Assembly: GCF_027596085.1 (NCBI RefSeq)
Contig: NC_072455.1
Location: forward strand, 4,903,959 to 4,967,958
DNA length: 64,000 nucleotides
DNA from: Anoplopoma fimbria
Lineage: Eukaryota; Chordata; Actinopteri; Perciformes; Anoplopomatidae
Direction of reading: 5' to 3'
Part shown: positions 54,301-64,000 of the stretch, in pieces
Layout: each line of letters opens with the position of its first letter
How positions within the stretch are numbered: position 1 is the first letter of the stretch
Program-made: the position numbers and the translations under genes
The notes under the pieces: generated by a model
Databases searched by the model: none
Seen by the model: the letters and a program-made list of their open reading frames with translations, nothing else
Told to the model about the DNA's origin: nothing

Positions 54301-56080
54301 CAAAATGGCAGATTATGACTTTGTGACTGTTTTTATCTTTTGTCATGATTTGGAAACTCTCTGAATAAAAATCATTTCACGAGCAGTGACCACGACACAT
54401 CTGATCAAATACGACACACTAGAACATAATATGTTACATATCAGTAAATACAATGAAATGAATATCACTTTTTTTTGTTTTTGCAAAATCATCACCCAAA
54501 GCCCAAACAGCAAAACATGAATGAAGAGAATAACATGAATTATAAAAATGTTGATGCATGGTCTGCTTAACATTAGATAAGCAACACGTTTTCCTCCCAT
54601 TGATTTGTTTCCAGTTAGTAAAACAAAACCAGGATACATAAAAACAACAATATATAGGCATTAAATAAATTAATCAAGTTCAAAACAAACACAGTGATAT
54701 ATATTCAAAATACATATTTACAACCTAATAAAATCGAAAAACAAACAAAGAAAGCACAGTCTTATCCTTAAGGGAAAACGATAATCTTGATTGAATTAGT
54801 TTTAATTTGCTGAACACCTCCACACAAAATCTGCCTCTTCATTTCTTCTTCATCTATACTCATGTATTGGTTATAAGAAGGTATAAATGCATATAGATAT
54901 TTTAGTAGGTTTATACGTTTGCAGCATTTACGAAGTTGATATGTACTTGGTACATTGAAATCCAAATTTGACATCATTTGTGACTGATATGTTTATATGT
55001 GCCAATTGGCTACCGAGAAAAAGCTAAGCAATGCTAAACATATAATCCACCTGGTGATGAAGTCAGAGGGGCTGTGCCATGGTTACTATGGTGACATTGA
55101 TGGGGGTTGACTTAAGAGGGGTAGGAAACATGGAGTGGATATGAAAAACAAAAAAAATAAGCTGCGGCACAGCCACATTTTGATGCTGGCAGAAATTGTA
55201 ACACCCCAGTGAATAAACTGCTAACCAGGAGCATCTAAAGCATCACACAGTTGGATTTTTTTTTCTTTTTTGATGTTTACAGATATTGCATGGACAAACT
55301 ACTGACAAACTACCACACAACTGTTAACTGTTGAGTCCATGGCCTACCCTACTGAAATTCAGAGAGAGATAAAAATGAAATAAAAGTCACTTGGTCACAC
55401 ACATCTAAATTCACAAGTTGCTATTCAAAGAGAACGTCAAATAAAAAAATAAAAATAAAAATACAATGGCCCAAATCCTCCCTTGCTGATATATTGTACA
55501 ATAATGGAAAGACATGCTAAAATCTGGAAAGAAAAACCTGTCTTTTGGTCCATAAGGTCACCAAAGCTCTTCATTTAAACTGGTGAGTGGCAAACATTTA
55601 TGGCCAATTAACCATATATTTATTTTAACGCCGAGAAAGACCATTACCCAGAGGTCATAGCAGTTAGTACTACTGCCTCCCTTTGCCTGACAATAAGCTC
55701 TCAGTTCAGCTCCGTGATAAATGCAGTGGTCCCACTTTCGTGTTCACTAGGTTCAAGCTACAGGATGGCAGCTACCGCTTCACTTGGGGTCAGGCCTAGC
55801 GAAGGCTAGTCTGGACGCTGAAGGGATTATCCACCCAGAAACACTTTCGACACTGTTGTACATTGTCAATCTGAAAATTCAGTGCATGTACCATGATATA
55901 TTTTAGGATGACGTTGCATTTCTACAGTTTTTGGTATTACGTTTGGTAACACCTGCATACATTTTTCCCAATTTTTTTAAATAAGCCCTTTCTTGTTGGT
56001 TCTAATGGCCAAAAAGTTAAAGGTTGAAAAATGTTACAAAATTTAGATGTGGCTTCACAGATAAACAGGATTATGATTTA
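51371..56080. other. Long non-coding stretch 3' of pea15
   Basis: About 4.7 kb of mostly AT-rich DNA with no supported exon on either strand. The right part could belong to a long 3' UTR of the minus-strand pea15 gene, but no definite poly(A) site could be assigned. 55872-55970 is the partner of the gap-side repeat. Confidence 0.45.
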
Positions 56081-56084
56081 GAGA

Positions 56085-56440
56085 ACTAGTGGCTCTGTGA
56101 GGTGGCAAAGTGGTGCTTTGAGCTTAATGCTAACATCAGCATGCTAACATGACAATTAAATAAATTTGACCATTGGATGGCACTAGACTAGACATGTCAG
56201 GGAAATCACTTAAATTATAATAATTCATCCACTGTGCACCATGAATCTGTAAACCCAATTTCATGGCAATCCATCCAAAATTTGTTGAGAAATTGAAACT
56301 AAACAACAAACATCAACCTGTTCGTAGCCAAGAGGTAAAGTCAGATGACCACCAAAGTCATGAGGAGTCAACCTCTGACAACCATGAATGTGTTTACCAA
56401 ACTCCATGGCAATCAATCCAATAGTTGTTTGGTGGTTTTA
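56085..56440 (+). repeat. Dispersed fish repeat
   Basis: Contains ctagtggctctgtgaggtgg, gctaacatcagcatgctaac and ccatggcaatcaatccaa. Related text is at 10883-11100. Non-coding, family not named. Confidence 0.55.
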
Positions 56441-58948
56441 GTTTTTAATTAGTCTTAGTTGGGCTTATACAATTCATGGGTAGCCTAAGATGATTGTTCA
56501 TTGTCTGTCTCTAGGATAGCTGGGGGAAGAAACCTGATAAGGTATGGTGGTTGCCATAGCAACACAGGTTATTCACAGGACCTATGCTCATGGAGACATA
56601 GCAGACTGTGTCTCTGTATGGGAAGAGGTAAACAGTCATAAAGCAGGTTCCCTTTCAGGGTCGCATTACAAGGTAACAAAGGTTCTTGTTTATGGTACCC
56701 AATAGAATCTTTACACGTGTTGCTCGATGGTTCCATGTAAAGTATCCTGAATGTCATTATTTAGGCAGGTAGTAGGTTCTGTTAGGGGTTATTCTCCTTG
56801 ACCAAGCTTCAATAAATATTTCCGAGTCTCCTGAACCTCGTGACCAGCTCACAAATTTTCATATCATCAGTCAGGACCAAAGTGGTGGACCAATTGACCG
56901 CCACTGCCAGACATCACGCTGTGGATGGATAAAAGCTGAACTGCAAAATGGGCCAAATTCAAAGTATAGCATATATAACAGTGTTAAAGTATTTAAGGGT
57001 GGAAAAATCCTTTAAAAGTACAAAGAAACATGACCACAATTGAACCAAAAGCATAAAACCTCCTGACTCAATTGCAGGCGTTAAAGGACTATTGAATGCT
57101 TGTTACCTTAACACTTTGCTTGCAAAACAGTAGAACACGAGTTCTACAGTATAGTTGGTATAACAATGTCCCCCTCACATGTTTAAACATGAACAATGGG
57201 TATTTTCTTTCCTGAAACTACACACTTTCCTCTCATCGCGTGCCAACCAGCACATCCGTCATGCAGATTCAAAACAAGAATATCAGGATCTTGTCAAACA
57301 CCTTGACGTGTCCCAATTGCAGAGTTTAGTTCTTTAGTTTAAGTGATTTGTTGGGAGGATATGTTACAGTGAAGAGTTTTCCTACAGAAGATTAAACACA
57401 GAGTAAATGCATAGGATACAAATCAGTCCAACACTACAACAAACGGTGAGCAATACAAAAAAGAAAAAAAAGACAGATCACTGAAACTGCCATCGAAATA
57501 AAAGTCTTAGTCGTTGGCACTGGGGTTGGAGTGGAGCGTTTTGGTGAGGGAGAGGAAACAGGGAAGTAAGATGACTAGTCATACACTGATAGATTTTTTT
57601 TTTTATGTTGGTTCATGTTGTTTTTTTTTATATCCTACAGCTTTGATAACAACAAAGATGTGAGCAGAAAAAAGACCCACCGACATTCTGTACACACCGA
57701 CACTGAAGTCCTTAGCAAATTTCAGAATAAAAGTACTCTCATTAAAAGTGAGAGCCGTTTAGATTAACTCGACGTGTGTGCCGGCGTCCGTCTCCGCTTC
57801 ACACGCACACAATCTCTCACAGTTGTGAAAAGCTTCGTGGGGGTAAACACAAAGTCTGCTAAGGCTTCAATGCGGGGGGGGGAAGAGACACAGTGTTCAA
57901 AAGAGCAGTTATTATAGTTACGTTTTCAACAGTCTTGCTAGTTATTATGTTGGTGCATGGAGGGAATGGCATAGTCAGCTGGTTATGAGCCGTTGTGTTT
58001 AGTAGAGATGCCTTGTGACAATCTATTTAATGTACAGTTTTTTTAAAGGTCATGTTTTATTATCACATGCTGTGTTTGCTTTCTGACATCTTCTCCTTTC
58101 TTACACTTTGATCTGCACTTATTCATTTTATTCAGAGGCCTTGCTTTGTCCTACAAGCCGGTCAGTTATTTTCTGTGCAACAAATAAAAATGGCGACAAA
58201 AAGGTGAAAGAAAGTTAAGTGTTTGTCTCTTTATGGGTCAGGCAATGCAACATTTTTCACACAGTAAATATGATATCCAATACGATCGCTCAAAATAAAC
58301 TTTTTTTTGATGTAGTCCAAAGTAGACTCTTGTAGTGTTTTTTTTTTTATGATCTCAATTTGTCACAAAGAGACCTTTTAATAGTTTCAGATTAGATAAC
58401 ATTAGGGCCTTTAGTTACAAAGGTGAAACTAACATACAGTGGGAATTTGAGTGTCCTCTATGGAATACACACACTGCAGGTCAATATATATTATTTCTGC
58501 TATATTTTCTTCTAATATATTATTTGTATATTTACATCTCTAGCCAGCTCATACAAGACTTTCATGCTAACTGGTCCTCTTGATGAAAAGAGACACTATG
58601 TATAGAAATAATTTCCCATGTAAATATTTCCTCTAAATAACTCTGCTATGATTATAAGCTAAAGGCAAATACCGGCTTTTCCTATGAAAATCAACTTTAA
58701 ATATCTTCTTCTAAAATATTAGACTTTTTTTTTTCTTTTTGCTCTTGAAACATGACATATTGTTATCTGTGTAAGAGTAAAGGGAATGCATACAGAACCT
58801 CTAGCTGAGGAACAGTGACCGTCCTGTCCTTTAAGTTTGACTTAAAGTTTAGTTTAAAATACAGCTGCATCATGGTAACATGGCCAAAAGAGGCAAAAAG
58901 ATGGCAACTTGGTAACTGTAATTATGTTTTAATGAACTCTACGGATTT
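56441..58948. other. Non-coding DNA, possible distal pea15 3' UTR
   Basis: No gene recognised. The stretch has moderate complexity without tandem repeats. Confidence 0.4.
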
Positions 58949-59345
58949 TAAAGGAAATAGTTTGACATTTTGGGGAATTCTTTTATTTGCATTTTTACCA
59001 AGAGTTAGATGAGAAGATGTTTGTATGGTAATTATGAAGCGGTTAGCAGAGCCGATTAGCTTAGCTTAGCACAAAGACAAGAAATTCTGTCTAAAACTAA
59101 CAAAATCATAACCTCTAAATCTCACTAATTAACACAATATATACTATATTTAATCCCTATAAGAACCAACATTTAAAATCAAGGGTAGCTGTTTCCAGTC
59201 TTTGTGCTAAGCTAATATAACCTTCTGATGGCTACGTAGCTTCATATTTAAAAAGACAGATATGAATGTGGCATCTTCTCATCCAAGTCACACCCAAGAT
59301 GTCAGTAAGCATTTTTTCCCAAAATGTTAAAGTACCCCTTTCAAT
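58949..59345. mobile_element. Palindromic MITE
   Basis: The left end (ggaaatagtttgacattttg) is mirrored by the right end (cccaaaatgttaaagtaccc). Inner segments also pair: gatgagaagatg with catcttctcatc, and ttagcttagcacaaagac with gtctttgtgctaagctaa. The whole stretch could fold into a long hairpin. No coding capacity. A fragment of the same family is at 2411-2497. Confidence 0.75.
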
Positions 59346-59916
59346 TTACAAACACACATGAACTATAAGAGCAGCTACACACAAAAACAGGAACCCTAAT
59401 AGAAATTAACCAAAGTCATATATGTGAGATTTAGATAACCTTTACATTTATTTTTACTTATGTAGTAGCTTAAGCTGCAGTTTTTTTTAAAATACATTTT
59501 TGATAATATAAACTATGTAATAACATAGATTAGTTTCATTTAATCTCCAGATAAAATATAAATGTATCAGTTTTGACATTTTAGCTATTTTGCATATTCA
59601 AATTGGATTGAAAAACACTGCTGAATTATTAGCCATTGTTACGTATCACTGCACAAACAATGCATCCAGCCTTTTTGTTTCTACGGTTACCTATCAGCTT
59701 TCTGGTTATTTTTAGAGTTTCTGATGAAAACAAAACTTTGCCATTTAGATTTGTTGTTAAGTTTTTTAAGGCGGGGCTTGTAATTTTCAAATCCTTGTGT
59801 ATGTAGTCATTGTCTTAACTATAATGAACTTCACTGACACACACGCACACAGACGGTTGCATAAGCACATCATCACAAATCGAACAGTGTTAACAGATTA
59901 CACTCATTCTGAACTG

Positions 59917-59958
<42 letters not shown>

Positions 59959-60143
59959 CACACACATACACTGTCGGCCCGTCTCCATATTTCTTCTTCT
60001 AATGTCTCTTTTCGGCAGCATCCCATCTCCCCTCAGCTTGGGAAGAGGCTGCATCGCTACAATCCGATTCGTTGCTTGGTTGGTGGCTTCCTGCGCGGTT
60101 ATGTGTCACGGCATATGTTAGTGCAAGGAGGGCGCGTGGCTGG

Positions 60144-60206
<63 letters not shown>

Positions 60207-60316
60207 GTGGGTGAGATGGGGGAGTGATGGGGTTGGTCATAAACGGTTGGTCGGTTGATTGGAGTGCCAGGAGTGAAGAAATCAAGGTGCAAAGATCAGG
60301 GTTGCGGGTCGCGACC
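59346..60316. other. Proximal pea15 3' UTR with (CT)n and (GT)n tracts
   Basis: Immediately 3' of the pea15 stop on the minus strand. A CT tract lies at 59921-59953 and a GT tract at 60145-60204. No other feature supported. Confidence 0.55.
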
Positions 60317-63300
60317 TCACACCTTTTTAGGGGGAGGGGCCAACTTGATGATCTCATCTTCAGAGGGCTGGCGGATGATATCTTTTAGGAGGGAGGGGTT
60401 GGAAAAAGAGGGTGGAGAGAGAGAGAATAAGAGAGAAATCTTAAGAAAATATGCTAAAAAGTCATTTTTTTTTTTACATGTGGACCAAAGCTGTAGAATA
60501 GTCTGCCCATAAATATCACACGTGCAATTTAAAGTTACAATCAATAAGAACTTCATCTTATCAACACCCATTTTCGATGCCATTTAAGGTTGGCATCGTT
60601 TTAGGAACAGCCATTCATTGCAATTACATTCTGTAAATACCTGTCTATATAGTTAATCTATTTGTTAAACCCCTACAAAAGCATGAGGGATTCACTGGAA
60701 ACAATGCATGCACGTAATCCATCTTAACTTTGTTTTGAATCTCATCCATATCAATCTCACTGTATACACTTTACTCTTCAAACACAGTTTCAGAGCTGTA
60801 TTAAGCAGGTTTCCTACAGCTGCTGCTTCACACTAACTGCTGAACTGCTGAAAAATGGTGGGGCTTTTATTGTGAAGCAGCAAGAGGAAACACATAATTG
60901 ATATTATACTGGCTGCTAATAATAAAACATCGGTCAATATTTCTAATCAGCGCATCAGTTTTAAATATTGCATCGACTTATGTAACACAAAGGAGCAACT
61001 TCAGTGAGCTGTTGCTCATTTTATAGAATAATACATAAATAATTGTTTTCCTATCCATATTACTCTAATTTGTTTACTTTGAATGTGTTTTATGCAGATT
61101 TATTTTAGTCACTTTGAGTCGCAATTCAACATGTTGCTGCATTTAAAAGTTATTTGACTATTTCTCTAATTCAAAGGAAATACCTTACCTTTAGACAAAA
61201 TATTGAAACATTGAAGCTCTGTGCTTATTATTTAAAGTACATTAAAAAACACTCACTTTGCAATTAAACATATCATGTTAAATATCACAAGCAGGGCTGG
61301 GTATTTAACCTCAGTGTTTTGTGTATTGAAAACTGAAAAGTACAGAAAGTCTGATGGGAAAATGCATTCAGTCTTTTTCTCTGTCTGGGCTAATCCTGTA
61401 TTTTCAATTTTTTTCAAGTTTTATTAATAGAGCATCTTTCATGCAAGATGCACAAAGTACTCTCCGGAGTGGGGATGATGAAACACAATGACAGAACGAA
61501 AGCATCAGAAGGGGATAAATAAAGCAGCAAATATTAATATGACTTAGTCAGTGTTAATAACAACATTTATATAAAACTAGTAAAAGCCAAAGAATGAAAT
61601 GGTTCTTTTCTTTTCATTTGATAGCAGAGGAAATTATGTTTTTTATTTGGCCAGTGCACCTGTGTTTTTATGTCGTCTTAACTCAATATGGATGGAAACT
61701 AAATTTCCCCTGTGAACTGAACGGCAATAAAAGTTGTAGGAAAGAAATACACTTAATAATGGCAGCAAAGAGCGGGTTGGGAGAGGAGGAGAAAGAACAT
61801 TTTATCCTCCCTTAAAGCAAGTCTTATTGGTTATCTCAATCTTTATTTACACCAGAAAGTAAAAAAGAAATACAAAATTAAACCAGAATACGTGTAAGAT
61901 AAAGTCAAGATTGATGATTTGAAATCACAATTCATCAAAAAAGAAAAAAGGTCAAAAAGAGGAAAATAAGAGAGACGATATATATCGTTAGTACATTCTT
62001 TATATCATTTTTTTAATAACTCTAATTTATCATTTAATAAAACTTTTTTTAGAATCTGAATGTGATGTTAAGGATATTTAAATTCTGGGCTGGTCGACTA
62101 TTCTTTACAGCATCAATCCAGACCATGTTTATGCATTTTTTTTTTATATTTACATATTTGATCTGATTATTATAAAAAAAATTATATAATTGAGATAGTT
62201 TGAACTTTTTCGTGAACATTAAAGACCCTCAAATAGAGTCCCCTTTTTAATTAATTATGATAATCTTAAATGCAGAACACTGCTATGAGAAATAGGAAAA
62301 TTACCTGCGAAATTGTATTTGTTTGTATGTTTTGTCTTTGTTTTTCAGTGTACTTAATTATTAGTTATTCTTTTTGAGTAGTATATTCATATCATATTAA
62401 TGTCATTTTATTAAGGAAAACTAAACTAAAATATTCTGTCCTAAATATTCTATATTTTCATTTGATCAAGGTTTAATAAGTATGATAGAAAATGTGTTTG
62501 TGCTTTTATTTTATCGTGCAACAGTAAAATTATCCAGTTAACTCACAAGAACAAAAGAGACCATAAACTCATGGTTACAATGTTTACTTAGGTAATAAAA
62601 TAAGTGAGAATAAGGGTCATTTCCCCATAGACTTCTATACCACCAGACTTTTGTTTGCAACCAGAGGAGTCGCCTCCTGCTGGCTAGTAGAGAGAATGCA
62701 TCGGCTTCACTTTTTATAACTGGAGGTTGCTGCCTTATTGGTTTCGGCAGACCAGGAAGCCAATCAGAGTAACTTCCTTCAAGTCAAAGATAAGAGAACT
62801 ATCCCCAAAGTGCTAATATTATTCTGCTATTGTAGACAATTGATACGTAAATATAACCCCACATCTACGTGTTCTGGAGATAAAGCTCATAGGGTGTGTC
62901 ACCTTTGTATTTCTTGGCTGAGGGGATGCGTGTGAGCTTGGTGTCGATCTCGTCATCCTCGGAGATCTTGAGCACAGTGGTGCGGTACTCGATCACCCTC
63001 GTCAGCAGGTCCGGTCGCCGCGAAATCTCGAAGATGTGCTCGATGTACGACAGATTATCTGCACGGGAAAAGGTTGTCATGAGTGTTTATTAGTTTATAT
63101 CAGAAACGCCAGACAAACTCCGATCTTTTTGGTAGATGAAATACAAGCCTGATTATCTTGATTGATGATATGAAATGCATGAAAATCTGGGAGCTCAACA
63201 CTCGTTTGTGTCTGCGTTTCTTACCTTGGGCCAGCTTGTCGTTCTTCTCCAGGTAGCTGAACCACTCCTTGGAGGAGGTGATGTTGTTGCTCTGGTCCTC

Positions 63301-63396
63301 GGGGATGTCCTCCTTGCAGGCCGACTTGAGCTGCTCCAAGTCTTCGTTGGTGATGTTTTCAGACAGGTCGCTGAGCAGAGAGCTGTACTCCGCCAT
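60317..63396 (-). CDS. pea15: PEA-15, death-effector-domain adaptor (130 aa)
   Basis: Predicted coding exons on the minus strand: 63396-63225, 63058-62903, 60381-60317 (172 + 156 + 65 = 393 nt), phase 1 at both introns; length equals the human protein. A death effector domain covers about residues 1-80 ([37 protein letters not shown]). The C-terminal tail keeps the two regulatory serines at the human positions: S104 in RIPSAKKYK (PKC site) and S116 in RQPSEDE (CaMKII/Akt site). PEA-15 binds ERK1/2 in the cytoplasm and FADD/caspase-8, so it links MAPK signalling to death receptor control. The start is set by an acceptor (ctctccag/accATGg). The second intron is about 2.5 kb. No lesion is seen. 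Confidence 0.97.
60382..62902 (-). other. Large pea15 intron
   Basis: AT-rich, with no supported exon or RNA. Flanked by good splice sites (tacaaag/gtgaca and cctaaaag/atatc on the minus strand). Confidence 0.6.
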
Positions 63397-64000
63397 GGTC
63401 TGGAGAGGAGACAGAGAGAGCGGGAAACAGTTAGGCACGCCGAATAAGACGATGAACAGGAAATAAACAGAGGTCCCAAAATATCTAAATGTTGTGTAAT
63501 GTGCAGACAGCCCACCTATTTCCCAGACGCCAGTGTGGAAAACAGTTAGGAAATCTTAGCTAATGACAAAAGCAGACTGTCAGAGTGGGATGGAAAAGCA
63601 GGAAAACACTGAGAACAGATCATATCCGACTGGTCAATCGTCTCTCTCTCTTTGTTTCTGAAAGGGGAAACTGACTGAAGAGACAGGAAGTGACAAAACG
63701 GGACGAGAAACACTGTCTTGCACCTTAATTAAGAACGTCCCAAAGGGGGGGGATCTATGCACTCAGTGAAGGACTTTAGTCAGCATTCGGCTCTTGCTTT
63801 CCATCACAAGGTTTATTACCCTTCAACTTATCTTTGAAATAAAAGAGGGTAATATTTTCCTTCTTGTCAACAAGTCTCACAAAAAGATGTATTGACTGTG
63901 TATCCAAAGCATGAAAGAGGTTATTCCTTTGTGCCATAGAGCTTCATCAGTTGCCCAAATAAATAAATAAATAAATAAATAAATTGAAAACACATCAATG
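63397..64000 (-). other. pea15 5' intron or upstream region
   Basis: The acceptor immediately before the ATG means at least one 5' untranslated exon lies further upstream, possibly outside the window. An (AAAT)n tract occupies 63957-63983. Confidence 0.5.

Overview
The window looks like nuclear DNA of a bony fish (teleost, probably a percomorph). It has vertebrate genes with GT-AG introns, an intact fish-type Tc1 transposon, long (GT)n, (ATCT)n and (TA)n microsatellites, a fish LINE fragment, and immune families that are expanded in fish. Exon structures were derived by hand from splice sites and reading phase.

Layout. 1-2.5 kb: a decayed piggyBac-like element and AT-rich DNA. 2.5-4.1 kb: a complete Tc1 element with an open transposase. 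4.6-8.0 kb (+): a seven-exon secreted C-type lectin with two lectin domains. 8-26 kb: a tandem segmental duplication. Its unit runs from the lectin's second CRD exon to just past a SAMD9L-like gene that lacks the NTPase. The second unit holds a headless lectin pseudogene, a non-autonomous LTR element with a 27-bp proline-coding minisatellite, a truncated SAMD9L-like pseudogene and a second intact NTPase-less copy. 26-29 kb: repeats and a GC-rich segment that may be a promoter. 29.4-34.4 kb (+): a TRIM gene with RING and B-boxes whose last exon encodes a very acidic tail in place of B30.2. 36.3-40.5 kb (+): mrpl48. 41.5-42.8 kb: a decayed CARD exon and a degenerate AT-rich tandem array. 44.2-47.7 kb (-): a SAMD9L-like gene with P-loop, helical repeat and OB-fold regions, followed by two in-phase exons that end in a CARD. 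48.6-51.4 kb: a duplicated block, a LINE fragment and a 100-bp assembly gap. 60.3-63.4 kb (-): pea15.

How it fits together. Apart from mrpl48, the genes point to innate immunity and death-fold signalling: lectin, TRIM, three SAMD9L-like loci, a CARD and the DED protein PEA15. The most notable object is the predicted SAMD9L-CARD protein, in which a SAMD9-type STAND-like NTPase would be joined to an inflammasome or apoptosis adaptor domain. Its reading frame carries one apparent frameshift just before the C-terminal OB-fold strand, which must be checked. Two ISRE-type motifs lie at its 5' side. The two intact NTPase-less copies differ in tight patches of amino-acid replacement inside otherwise near-identical sequence.
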